Origin: Bacteroidota bacterium
Lineage (GTDB): Bacteria; Bacteroidota; Bacteroidia; Flavobacteriales; Weeksellaceae
Length of the DNA: 64,000 bases
Direction of reading: 5' to 3'
Assembly (NCBI GenBank): GCA_023422635.1
Contig: JAFAGO010000013.1
Span: 1 to 64,000, forward strand
The notes beneath the pieces are model-generated. The model had not been told where the DNA came from. It saw only the letters and a list, made by a program, of their open reading frames with translations, and made no database searches. Shown here piece by piece: positions 44,099 through 52,961 of this stretch. A program made the position numbers and the translations under genes. How positions within the stretch are numbered: the stretch's first letter is position 1; every line of letters starts with the position of its first letter.

Positions 44099-44134
44099 GG
44101 GTAAATTTTGAGATTTCCACTTTTCTAAAAAAAG

Positions 44135-44168
44135 AAAAAAAAAAGGACACACTAAGTCGTGCATCCTT
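44135..44168 (-). terminator. Intrinsic terminator of clpP
   Basis: Inverted repeat AAGGATGCAC / GTGTGTCCTT (imperfect) with a T-run on the minus strand, 22 bp after the clpP stop. Confidence 0.75.
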
Positions 44169-44189
44169 ACATTATCTACAGAAAAAGTA

Positions 44190-44870
44190 TTAATCTTTTT
44201 TGCGCTCTAAAACTTCATCTACCATTCCGAAATCTTTCGCTTCTGAAGAAGTCATCCAATAATCACGATCAGATGCTTTTTCAACCCATTCATAGGTTTG
44301 TCCTGAGTGAGTTGAAATAATATCGTAAAGTTCTTTTTTCAATTTTAACATTTCACGAAGGTTGATTTCCATGTCGGAAGCTACCCCTTGCGCACCACCA
44401 CTTGGTTGGTGAATCATCACTCTAGAATGTTTAAGTGCAGAACGTTTTCCTTTTTCTCCTGCTACCAAAAGTACCGCACCCATTGATGCTGCCATTCCGG
44501 TACAAATTGTCGCCACATCTGGCTTAATAATCTGCATTGTATCGTAAATTCCTAAACCTGCGTAAACGCTTCCACCAGGAGAATTGATATAAATTTGAAT
44601 ATCTTTAGAAGGATCAGAACTTTCAAGGAAAAGCAACTGAGCGGTTACAATGTTGGCCACTTGATCGTCGATTCCCGTTCCTAAAAATATAATTCTATCC
44701 ATCATTAATCGGGAAAAAACATCCATTTGCGCAACATTCAAACGTCTTTCTTCCATAATGTAAGGCGTAAGGTTTGTTGGATTGAACATTCCCATATATT
44801 GATCGGTTGCGAGACCGCTGTTTCCGAGGTGTTTTACAGAGAAATCTCTGAAATCTTTTTTAATGTCCAT
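44190..44870 (-). CDS. clpP: ATP-dependent Clp protease proteolytic subunit
   Basis: 226 residues. Forms the barrel of the ClpXP or ClpAP protease. The catalytic Ser lies in TGMAASMGAVLLVAG, the catalytic His in HSRVMIHQPSGG, and the Asp in the later part. The handle helix and ISTHSGQTYEWVEKASDRDYWM follow the family. An N-terminal segment of about 30 residues precedes the core. Downstream of dnaG on the same strand but with an 81-bp gap, so it is probably independent. Confidence 0.97.
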   Translation of the reverse strand: MDIKKDFRDFSVKHLGNSGLATDQYMGMFNPTNLTPYIMEERRLNVAQMDVFSRLMMDRIIFLGTGIDDQVANIVTAQLLFLESSDPSKDIQIYINSPGGSVYAGLGIYDTMQIIKPDVATICTGMAASMGAVLLVAGEKGKRSALKHSRVMIHQPSGGAQGVASDMEINLREMLKLKKELYDIISTHSGQTYEWVEKASDRDYWMTSSEAKDFGMVDEVLERKKD

Positions 44871-44951
44871 ATACTGTCTTTATTTATTGTAAAACTAATT
44901 AATTCTGTAGTATTCTCAAAAATTGTTCCCGAAAAAAAGGACGCCAAAATG

Positions 44952-46880
44952 TCACAATATTCGGTGTAATTCTTCATCAATACTTCTTCGAAGTTCGTTC
45001 AAGCGCATAATTTTTCGATAATTTTCGCTATGATCGCCTTCTTCCTGCAACTGATCTCGAAGTTCTTTTATAAGCGAAACCACAAATTCCCTTTTGTGAC
45101 GCACCATAATATCCGATACAATTTTAGGAACCAGTTCGCTTTCGGTTTTAAAGTAAATATTGTATTTATTCCAATCGCTAACATCATAAGGATCCAACAA
45201 AACATCAGCAACTTTCCCCGAAATATTTTCGTCCATCAATTTCAGAAAAAAGCTTCCAGTTCGAAGTTCTTCTTCCTGCATTCCTTTTTGAATATCATCT
45301 ACAATTTTGGCATTCAAAGGATTTTGAATGGTGTAGCCATCTTCCCCTAAATGTTCTACAATTTCTTCAATTACGGTAATTTTATAAGGTTTTCCTTCCG
45401 CATCTGTACGTTCCAAAACTTGATCACCGTATTTCAACATCAGTTCTACCAATTTTTCCTCCAGTAATAACAAAGGGTTAATGGTAAGATTTTCTTCTTG
45501 AACAACTTCTAACTTCGCAGGTGAATTTGCCTTTTGAATAGGATTTCGGTTAGAATGTTGTGGAGCTTGAACTTGCTTTTGAACATTAAGCTCGTTGAAT
45601 AAACTTTGCTCGCTTAAACCAAAACGATTGGAAATTTCTTTTAAATAAATTTCTTGTTTTAACGCATTTTGAACAAAAGCAACAGATTTCACAATATCGC
45701 GAATGGCTTCTGCTTTTTTAATGGGATCGTTATGGGCTTCTTTTAAAAGAATTTCAGCTTTAAAATCGATAAAATCTTTCGCTTGTTTATTGATGAATTC
45801 TTCCACGTAATCCTGCGGATGCTTCCTTGAAAAAGAATCAGGATCGTCACCATCAGGAAATAATAAAACGCGAATATTCATTCCTTCATTTAGCAAAAGA
45901 TCGATGCTTCTAAAACTAGCCTTAATGCCCGCTGCATCACCATCAAAAAGAATAGTAACATTCTCTGTAAGGCGTTTTATCAGTTTTATTTGCTCCACCG
46001 TAAGTGCAGTTCCAGAACTGGCAACCACATGTTCAATTCCACTTTGGTGAAGCGCAATAACATCCATATAGCCCTCTACCAAAAGGCACAAATTATTTTT
46101 AGAAATCGCTTGTTTCCCCTGATTCAATCCATATAAAACATTGGATTTATGATAGATTTCGGTCTCGGGAGAATTAAGATATTTCGCAGTTTTAACATTG
46201 TTTTTAAGAATTCTTGCTCCGAATCCGAGCACTCTTCCAGAAAAACTGTGAATGGGAAAAATCACTCGCTCACGAAAACGATCGATTCCATCGGGCGCAT
46301 TTTCGGGAAAAATTGATAATCCAGATTTTTCGAGAATCTTTTTTTCATATCCTTTTTCTAACGCATATTGCGTAAAGGCATTCTTTTTTTCTGGCGAATA
46401 TCCCAACTGAAATTTCCGAACAATTTCATCTTTTAACTCTCGTTCTTTAAAGTAAGAAAGTCCTATAATTTTACCTTCTTCAGATTCCCAAAGCTGATCT
46501 TGAAAATACGTATTGGCAACTTCATGAATTTTATACAGAAGATCCTTTTCGGTTTGGGATTGCTTTTCTTCTTCCGTTAGCTCACGGCGATCTTCCTCAA
46601 TATCAATTCCGTACTTTTTTGCGGCATGGCGAAGCGCTTCTGGATAGGTAAAACTTTCAATTTCCATTAAGAAAGTAATGGCAGTTCCACCCTTTCCTGT
46701 AGAAAAATCTTTCCAGATTTGCTTGCTTGGAGACACTACAAAACTCGCCGTTTTTTCGTCATGAAACGGACTTAAACCTTTCAAGTTTGCGCCTGCTCTT
46801 TTAAGTTGTACATATTCGCCGATGATTTCTTCAACCCGAATGGTAGAGAAAATTTTATCGATCGTTTGTTTTGAAATCAT
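44952..46880 (-). CDS. dnaG: DNA primase with zinc cysteines replaced
   Basis: 642 residues from the ATG at 46878-46880 (ISKQTIDKIFS). Makes RNA primers for replication. The N-terminal CHC2-type domain is recognisable by GLSPFHDEKTASF and the IWKDFSTGKGG block. The usual zinc ligands Cys-His-Cys-Cys become Ser37, His40, Asp58 and Thr61, so a zinc ribbon cannot form by the usual ligands. The TOPRIM domain is intact: LLVEGYMDVIALHQ and TILFDGDAAGIKA, with the acidic Glu and DxD. The C-terminal helicase-binding part is diverged. A near-consensus TATTTTTA sits 4 nt upstream of the ATG. Confidence 0.95.
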   Translation of the reverse strand: MISKQTIDKIFSTIRVEEIIGEYVQLKRAGANLKGLSPFHDEKTASFVVSPSKQIWKDFSTGKGGTAITFLMEIESFTYPEALRHAAKKYGIDIEEDRRELTEEEKQSQTEKDLLYKIHEVANTYFQDQLWESEEGKIIGLSYFKERELKDEIVRKFQLGYSPEKKNAFTQYALEKGYEKKILEKSGLSIFPENAPDGIDRFRERVIFPIHSFSGRVLGFGARILKNNVKTAKYLNSPETEIYHKSNVLYGLNQGKQAISKNNLCLLVEGYMDVIALHQSGIEHVVASSGTALTVEQIKLIKRLTENVTILFDGDAAGIKASFRSIDLLLNEGMNIRVLLFPDGDDPDSFSRKHPQDYVEEFINKQAKDFIDFKAEILLKEAHNDPIKKAEAIRDIVKSVAFVQNALKQEIYLKEISNRFGLSEQSLFNELNVQKQVQAPQHSNRNPIQKANSPAKLEVVQEENLTINPLLLLEEKLVELMLKYGDQVLERTDAEGKPYKITVIEEIVEHLGEDGYTIQNPLNAKIVDDIQKGMQEEELRTGSFFLKLMDENISGKVADVLLDPYDVSDWNKYNIYFKTESELVPKIVSDIMVRHKREFVVSLIKELRDQLQEEGDHSENYRKIMRLNELRRSIDEELHRIL

Positions 46881-47139
46881 AGTGTAAAAATAAACCAATT
46901 TTAGAATTTGTTGCGCTTTATGCTCTATATTTTTCTAAACGTGATTTTGATTGTAAGAAAGAATTTCAAGTAAAAAAGGTAATTTTTTTCTAAAGAGAAG
47001 AGCTTTAGTAGCATCATAAAAAAATCGTTCTGAATTTTAAATCTTTTTTCATTTTCAAATTTCCGAACCCAAACAATCTCGCCTTAAAATTGGAACTTAT
47101 GTAGAAAAATTCCGAAATTCCAACCTTTAAAAATACTTC

Positions 47140-49227
47140 TTGAATTTAGATACTTCCATCGAATACATTAAAGGAATTGGCCCTGAACGTGCAAAGCTTG
47201 TTAAAAATGTTTTGGGCATTACCAATGTGGAAGATTTTCTTCATTTCTACCCAATTCGATACCTCGACAAAAGTAAAGTTTATAAAGTAGCACAACTTCA
47301 AGATGATGAATCGCTGGAAGTACAATTAAAAGGCAGAATAACTGATTTAACGGAAGTTGGCGGCGGTCGCGCAAAACGATTGGCAGCAAAATTTCATGAT
47401 GAAACTGGAACAATTGATTTGGTGTGGTTTCAGTATTCACAATGGATGAAAGATCAGATTCCACAAAATCGCGAGCTGTATATTTTCGGAAAGGTAAATC
47501 TTTTTAATCGCGTATTTTCGATGGCGCACCCCGAAATTGAACCGATTGAAAATCGAGAGCAAGAAACACGCTTACGACCCATTTATCCAAGTTCTGAAAA
47601 ATTAACCAAACGCGGTTTGAATCAAAAGTTTTTTCAGAATGTACTGCGAAATATCTGCATGGAAATCCCAAACCTCATCCAAGAAAATCTTCCCGATTAT
47701 TTGATGAAGCATTTGAAATTGATGTCGAGGCCACATGCGTATTTGAACATCCATTTTCCAAAAGACATTCAGCATTTTCAAGAAGCTGAACGCAGACTCA
47801 AATTTGAAGAAGCATTCTTTTTTCAATTGGGATACGCTTTGAAAAAGAAGTATCAGAAACACAACACCATTGGAAATCCATTTCCCAAAATTGGCGAATA
47901 TTTCAACCAATTTTACGAACATCATTTACCGTTCGATTTAACAAATGCGCAAAAACGTGTGCTGAAGGAAATTCGAAACGACATGAAAAACCCAGTGCAA
48001 ATGAATCGCTTGCTGCAAGGCGACGTAGGTTCTGGAAAAACAATGGTGGCTTTACTTTCGATGCTTATTGCGTTGGATAACGGTTTTCAAAGCTGTTTAA
48101 TGGTGCCAACTGAAATTTTAGCGCAACAACATTTCAACGGAATTAGCGAACTTTTGGAAGGAACAAGTATTGAGGTTAAGTTGTTAACAGGTTCTACAAA
48201 AACATCAGAAAGAAAACAGATTCACGAAGATTTACTCAACGGAAAACTTTCCATTTTAATAGGAACTCACGCAGTTCTTGAAGATATTGTTCAGTTTAAA
48301 AATTTAGGACTTGCCATTATAGATGAGCAACATCGTTTCGGCGTTGCACAGCGCGCAAAACTTTGGGCAAAAAATAAAATTCCGCCTCATATTTTGGTGA
48401 TGACGGCCACACCGATTCCGCGAACTTTAGCAATGAGTTTTTATTCTGATCTTGATGTTTCGGTGATTGATGAACTTCCTGTTGGCAGAAAATCTATTAT
48501 AACTGCACATCGCAAAGAACGCGACCGACTTTCTGTTTTTCGTTTTGCTAAGGATGAAATTGATAAAGGTCGACAAGTATATTTCGTTTATCCGCTCATT
48601 GAAGAAAGCGAAACTTTGGATTATAAAAACTTGATGGAAAATTTCGGGCACATCAGCGAATTCTTCGAAGGCCATAATGTAACAATGCTTCACGGAAAAA
48701 TGAAACCTGATGAAAAAGAAAGCAATATGCAATATTTTGCATCCGGAAAAGCAGAAATAATGGTTGCAACCACTGTAATTGAAGTGGGAGTAAACGTTCC
48801 AAATGCCAGCGTGATGATTATTGAAAGTGCGGAGCGATTTGGTCTTTCGCAACTTCATCAACTTCGTGGAAGAGTGGGACGAGGAGCCGAACAGAGCTAT
48901 TGCATTTTAATGACATCCGACAAATTATCAAACGACAGTCGGAAAAGAATTAAAACAATGTGCGAAACTAATGATGGTTTTAAAATTTCGGAAGTCGATA
49001 TGCAACTTCGTGGTCCAGGAGATATTTTGGGAACACAGCAAAGCGGCGTTGTTGATTTTAAAAAATTGGATTTGGTAACCGATGGAAAACTGATTAAAAC
49101 CAGTAAAGAAATGGTTGAAAAAATTATCGATAATGATCCTGAATTATCGCATCCCGACAATCTACGAATGAAAGAATTTTATATTCGACAATATAGAGGA
49201 AAAAATAAATGGGGAAAGATTAGTTAA
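47140..49227 (+). CDS. recG: ATP-dependent DNA helicase RecG
   Basis: 695 residues. Reverses stalled replication forks. N-terminal wedge/OB-fold at about 1-150, including YIKGIGPERAKLV. The helicase core has Walker A QGDVGSGKTMVALL (about 292-305), DEQH in IIDEQHRFGV (about 394), TATPIPRTL, and motifs V/VI (ATTVIEVGVNVPNAS, QLRGRVGRG). The start is TTG at 47140, giving NLDTSIEYIKGIG, the usual RecG opening; no ATG is available nearby. The 259-bp gap before it holds no gene. Confidence 0.96.
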   Translation: MNLDTSIEYIKGIGPERAKLVKNVLGITNVEDFLHFYPIRYLDKSKVYKVAQLQDDESLEVQLKGRITDLTEVGGGRAKRLAAKFHDETGTIDLVWFQYSQWMKDQIPQNRELYIFGKVNLFNRVFSMAHPEIEPIENREQETRLRPIYPSSEKLTKRGLNQKFFQNVLRNICMEIPNLIQENLPDYLMKHLKLMSRPHAYLNIHFPKDIQHFQEAERRLKFEEAFFFQLGYALKKKYQKHNTIGNPFPKIGEYFNQFYEHHLPFDLTNAQKRVLKEIRNDMKNPVQMNRLLQGDVGSGKTMVALLSMLIALDNGFQSCLMVPTEILAQQHFNGISELLEGTSIEVKLLTGSTKTSERKQIHEDLLNGKLSILIGTHAVLEDIVQFKNLGLAIIDEQHRFGVAQRAKLWAKNKIPPHILVMTATPIPRTLAMSFYSDLDVSVIDELPVGRKSIITAHRKERDRLSVFRFAKDEIDKGRQVYFVYPLIEESETLDYKNLMENFGHISEFFEGHNVTMLHGKMKPDEKESNMQYFASGKAEIMVATTVIEVGVNVPNASVMIIESAERFGLSQLHQLRGRVGRGAEQSYCILMTSDKLSNDSRKRIKTMCETNDGFKISEVDMQLRGPGDILGTQQSGVVDFKKLDLVTDGKLIKTSKEMVEKIIDNDPELSHPDNLRMKEFYIRQYRGKNKWGKIS

Positions 49228-49274
49228 CGGAAAAACCGTTTAAACGCACTACAAACATTAACAAAAAACACATA

Positions 49275-49709
49275 ATGAAAAATATTGATATTAAGCAGTT
49301 TCAATTCAGTTATCCCATTTTTATTCGTTGGAATGATCTCGATCCTATTGGGCACGTTAACAATGTGATGTATTTCGATTACTTCCAAACGGGACGGGGA
49401 TTTTATATGCTTGAAGCCAGCAAAAATTGGGATTGGAAAAAAAATATGTTTGTAATTGCACACATAGAATGCGATTATTTTTCTGAATTAAAAATGGAAT
49501 TTCAGAATCCTAAAATTTGGGTACGAACAACAAAAATTGGAAACAAAAGTTTCGATTTCGAGTATTTGATAACAACAGAAAACAACGGAGAAACCGTTAT
49601 TCACAGTCGCGGAAAAAGCGTACAAGTTCTTGTTGATTTAGCAATCGGAAAAAGCATTGAAATTCCTGATTGGCTTCGAGAAGATATTCAAAAGTACGAA
49701 TCTGATTGA
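49275..49709 (+). CDS. Thioesterase of the 4HBT hot-dog family
   Basis: 144 residues. The YbgC-like hot-dog motif is IRWNDLDPIGHVNNVMYFDYFQTG: the Asp of NDLDPIGHVNN is the likely catalytic acid. Acyl-CoA or related thioester hydrolysis is expected. There is no signal peptide. It lies 47 bp downstream of recG on the same strand. It ends at a bidirectional terminator shared with the DPP-IV gene. Substrate chain length is not predictable. Confidence 0.88.
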   Translation: MKNIDIKQFQFSYPIFIRWNDLDPIGHVNNVMYFDYFQTGRGFYMLEASKNWDWKKNMFVIAHIECDYFSELKMEFQNPKIWVRTTKIGNKSFDFEYLITTENNGETVIHSRGKSVQVLVDLAIGKSIEIPDWLREDIQKYESD

Positions 49710-49711
49710 TA

Positions 49712-49740
49712 AAAAAATCCTCCGAAATTGGAGGATTTTT
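49712..49740. terminator. Bidirectional terminator between the thioesterase and DPP-IV genes
   Basis: A perfect 11-pair stem AAAAATCCTCC / GGAGGATTTTT with a 6-nt loop; T-runs on both strands. Confidence 0.9.
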
Positions 49741-49759
49741 AGGTTGAGATTAGTATTTC

Positions 49760-51889
49760 TTATAAATTTTCAAGAATAAAATCGGTCATTTTCTGGTACA
49801 ATTGCGGTCTTGTATTTCCGCCATAAATTCCGTGATTTTTATCCGGATACGCCATAAAATCAAACTGTTTTTTATTTTGAATTAACGCTTCAGAAAATTC
49901 CATTGAATTTTGAAAATGCACATTATCATCCGCGGTTCCGTGAATAAGAAGAAATTTTCCTTTCAGTAAATTAGCATACGTTGTTGGTGAATTTTCATCG
50001 TAACCTGCAGCATTTTCTTGTGGAGTCAACAAAAATCTTTCGGTGTATACCGAATCGTAATAGCGCCAATTGGTTACAGGTGCAACCGCAATACCCATTT
50101 TAAAAACGTCGGCACCTTTCGTCATTGCTAAACTTGCCATATATCCACCAAAACTCCAACCGAAGATTCCAATTCGTGAAGCATCAATATACGATTGTTT
50201 TCCAAACCATTTTGCTGCGGTAATTTGATCTTCAATTTCGTATTTGCCAAGATTTTTGAAAGTCACTTTTTTATACGCACTTCCTTTAAAACCTGTTCCT
50301 CTTCCATCTACACACGCCACAATGTACCCTTTTTGCACCAACATATTGAACCAAAATCCGTTGCCTTGATCCCAAGAATTTGCAACTTGCTGAGAACCTG
50401 GACCGGAATATTGATACATAAAAAGCGGATATTTTTTATTCGGATCGAAATTTTTTGGCTTTAAAATATACGCATTCATTTGATCGCCTGCTTCATTTGG
50501 GATCGTGAAAAACTCTTTCACTACGAAATGATCTGCTTGCAACTTCTGCAACTGATCATTATTATTTTGCAATTCCTTCAAGGATTTTCCGTTGCCATCT
50601 TTTAAAGTAAACGTATATGGCTTTTTGGCAGAAGAGGAAGTTTCAATAAAATATTGGTAATTCTTACTAAAATTCGCAGAGTTATTTCCTTCTTTTTCTG
50701 AAATAACCTCAGATTTTCCGTTAGAGATATTCACCTTAGAAACCACTTTATTAATGCTGCCATTTTGAGTCGTTTGAACATAAACATCCTTACTTTTCGC
50801 ATTAAAACCGTAATAATCGGTAACTTCCCAATTGCCTTTTGTTACTTGTTTTTTTAACTTTCCATCTTTATCGTACCAATACAAATGTCGGTTTCCATCG
50901 CGCTCACTTCCCCAAAGAAACGAATCATCGTCTAAAAATTCCAACGTCACATTATCGGTTTCAATCCACTTTGAATCGGTTTCAGTAATGAGTTTTTTTA
51001 CCGCTCCCGTTTTTGTATTTACTTTTAAAACGTCAGAAGCATTTTGCGTTCTTGCAGAAGTAATCAACACAATCTCATCGGATTTTGCCGTTTGAAATAC
51101 ATTAGGAATATAATAGTTTTTAAAACCAGAAAGATTTAAAGCGATCGTTTTTCCAGAATCTAAGCGAAATAAATGTGCGGAAACATCAGAATTTTTCTCG
51201 CCTGCTTTTGGATATTTATAGCGCATTTCTTGCGGATACAAATTTTGACCATAAATAGGAATGTAAATTTCAGGAACAGCCGATTCATCGGATTTTACAA
51301 ATACAATTGCATCCGAATTTTTGGTCCATTCGTATAATTTTGCATGTCCAAATTCTTCTTCATACACCCAATCAGCAAGTCCATTTAAAATGAAATTCTT
51401 TTTTCCATCCGTTGTAATTGGGGTGATTTTCCCTGAATTCAAATCTTGATAAAAAAGATTATTCTCGGCAATAAACGCAACTTTACTTCCATCGGGAGAA
51501 AATGCAGGTTCTTGAACAAAATTACCATTATTGATCGCAGTTATTTTTCCGGATTTTAAATCTTTCACTTCGAATTTACCAAGATAAGAATGGCGGTAAA
51601 TCGGCTGACTTTCTTTCAATAATAGAATTTTCGATTCGTCCGAAGAAAATTGATAATCCTCGAAGTTGCCATCAACAATATTTCCTTCTTTTTGAGATGT
51701 TCTGTAGGAATATTTTGCGATGCCATCTCGTTCGATCACCGCATAATTTTCGCCATTTTGCAAAGATGAAATTCCGGCAATTCCTTTGCCCCGATAATAT
51801 CCAGCGTAAATTTTATCCAAAGTAATTTCCTGTGCATGAAAATGAGTAAAACCAGCGATTACAATAGCGTATGTGAAGAATTTTTTCAT
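49760..51889 (-). CDS. S9 family (dipeptidyl peptidase IV-like) exopeptidase
   Basis: 709 residues from the ATG at 51887-51889, which starts a signal peptide (KKFFTYAIVIAGFTHFHA, cut before QEI). A beta-propeller covers about 40-470 (repeats such as AFSPDGSKVAFIAENN). The alpha/beta hydrolase domain follows, with nucleophile GWSFGGYMAS (Ser about 580), acid HGTADDNVHF and the His in NHGIYGG. Double Glu in YEEEFG matches the DPP-IV N-terminus anchor. It trims X-Pro dipeptides from peptides in the periplasm. A TATCTTTG element lies 17 nt upstream; a longer frame to 51979 is not supported. Confidence 0.93.
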   Translation of the reverse strand: MKKFFTYAIVIAGFTHFHAQEITLDKIYAGYYRGKGIAGISSLQNGENYAVIERDGIAKYSYRTSQKEGNIVDGNFEDYQFSSDESKILLLKESQPIYRHSYLGKFEVKDLKSGKITAINNGNFVQEPAFSPDGSKVAFIAENNLFYQDLNSGKITPITTDGKKNFILNGLADWVYEEEFGHAKLYEWTKNSDAIVFVKSDESAVPEIYIPIYGQNLYPQEMRYKYPKAGEKNSDVSAHLFRLDSGKTIALNLSGFKNYYIPNVFQTAKSDEIVLITSARTQNASDVLKVNTKTGAVKKLITETDSKWIETDNVTLEFLDDDSFLWGSERDGNRHLYWYDKDGKLKKQVTKGNWEVTDYYGFNAKSKDVYVQTTQNGSINKVVSKVNISNGKSEVISEKEGNNSANFSKNYQYFIETSSSAKKPYTFTLKDGNGKSLKELQNNNDQLQKLQADHFVVKEFFTIPNEAGDQMNAYILKPKNFDPNKKYPLFMYQYSGPGSQQVANSWDQGNGFWFNMLVQKGYIVACVDGRGTGFKGSAYKKVTFKNLGKYEIEDQITAAKWFGKQSYIDASRIGIFGWSFGGYMASLAMTKGADVFKMGIAVAPVTNWRYYDSVYTERFLLTPQENAAGYDENSPTTYANLLKGKFLLIHGTADDNVHFQNSMEFSEALIQNKKQFDFMAYPDKNHGIYGGNTRPQLYQKMTDFILENL

Positions 51890-51906
51890 ATAATTTTTGT
51901 TACGTT

Positions 51907-51914
51907 CAAAGATA
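51907..51914 (-). promoter_or_regulatory. Putative -7 element TATCTTTG of the DPP-IV-like gene
   Basis: A TAnnTTTG match on the minus strand, 17 nt before the ATG at 51889. The 252-bp gap to gpmA otherwise holds only the gpmA terminator. Confidence 0.5.
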
Positions 51915-52088
51915 AAAATTCCCAATGAAATCGAATTGTTTACGCCACATTTTTCTCGTTTCAAAAAAAAGAGCAGCAAGCAATCGTGAAATCGAGAAAC
52001 TTTAAAAAAAATACTCCAAGTAAAAAACGTAACAATGTAAACCTTTGAAGATATTCAACTTAAACACCTTTCTGGTAAATAAATAGAA

Positions 52089-52115
52089 TAAAAAAAGGTC
52101 CCTAAAAAAGACCTT
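52089..52115 (-). terminator. Intrinsic terminator of gpmA
   Basis: A stem AAGGTC / GACCTT with a 9-nt loop, followed on the minus strand by a T-run; 26 bp after the stop. Confidence 0.7.
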
Positions 52116-52141
52116 CATGAAATTTCTATAAAAAATAATTG

Positions 52142-52777
52142 CTATCGAATTTCTGCAACTTGTGCTGCAAAATCTTCATCGCTCGACATTTCTTGCAACT
52201 CTTTTTGATCGATATTGTACACAACTGGAACTCCAGTTGCCAATTCTTTTGCCAATATTTGGTCGGGTGTAAGTTTTTCCAAAAACATAATTAACGAGCG
52301 CAAACTATTGCCATGCGCGACTACCAAAACATTTTTTCCTGCAAGTAATTGAGGTAAAATTTCAGACTTAAAATATGGCATTACACGATGATAGGTATCT
52401 TTTAAACTTTCACCATCGGGAGGTTGAACATCAAAAGATCTTCTCCAAATATGAACTTGTTCTGCACCATATTTTTCCGCAGTTTCTGCTTTATTTAAAC
52501 CTTCCAAGCTTCCATAACTTCTTTCGTTTAGCGCCAAATTTTTATAAACGGGAATACGTTCCAAATGATCATCTTTCAAAATAATGGCAAGGGTATGCTG
52601 CGCTCTTTTCAGTTCGGAAGTAAAGGCGATATCGATATTGTCTTTTTCAATTTTTGATGCTGCGCCATGCGCTTCTTGAATACCAAGATCGGTTAAATCA
52701 ACATCTTTCCAACCCGTAAAACGATTTTGTAAATTCCATTCGGATTGACCGTGACGAATTAATATAAGTTCTGACAT
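52142..52777 (-). CDS. gpmA: 2,3-bisphosphoglycerate-dependent phosphoglycerate mutase (short form)
   Basis: 211 residues, against about 248 for E. coli GpmA. Interconverts 2- and 3-phosphoglycerate. The phospho-histidine is in IRHGQSEWNLQNRFTGWKD, ERSYGSLEGLNKAETAEKYG is intact, and the second catalytic His is in VAHGNSLRSL. The shortening is an internal loss of about 25 residues between QPP and DGESL, a known short-dPGM variant, so activity is expected. It sits alone with a terminator and a 184-bp upstream gap. Confidence 0.93.
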   Translation of the reverse strand: MSELILIRHGQSEWNLQNRFTGWKDVDLTDLGIQEAHGAASKIEKDNIDIAFTSELKRAQHTLAIILKDDHLERIPVYKNLALNERSYGSLEGLNKAETAEKYGAEQVHIWRRSFDVQPPDGESLKDTYHRVMPYFKSEILPQLLAGKNVLVVAHGNSLRSLIMFLEKLTPDQILAKELATGVPVVYNIDQKELQEMSSDEDFAAQVAEIR

Positions 52778-52961
52778 TTTGTATGATTTTTTTCGTTGTA
52801 TTACGCATCAAAAACCATTCTACACTTAGGTAAATTTGATATGATTTATATCTTAAAATGATGGAAATAAACAATCAAAATCAATGCGTATCATTCCCAA
52901 AAATCAAATCATCCAAAATCGGGAAATAGAATATTTGAAAAAATAAAAAATTACTAAAAAT

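Noticed and set aside
52340..52480. Internal deletion in gpmA as a sign of inactivation
   Set aside because: The missing loop matches the known short dPGM variant and both catalytic histidines remain.
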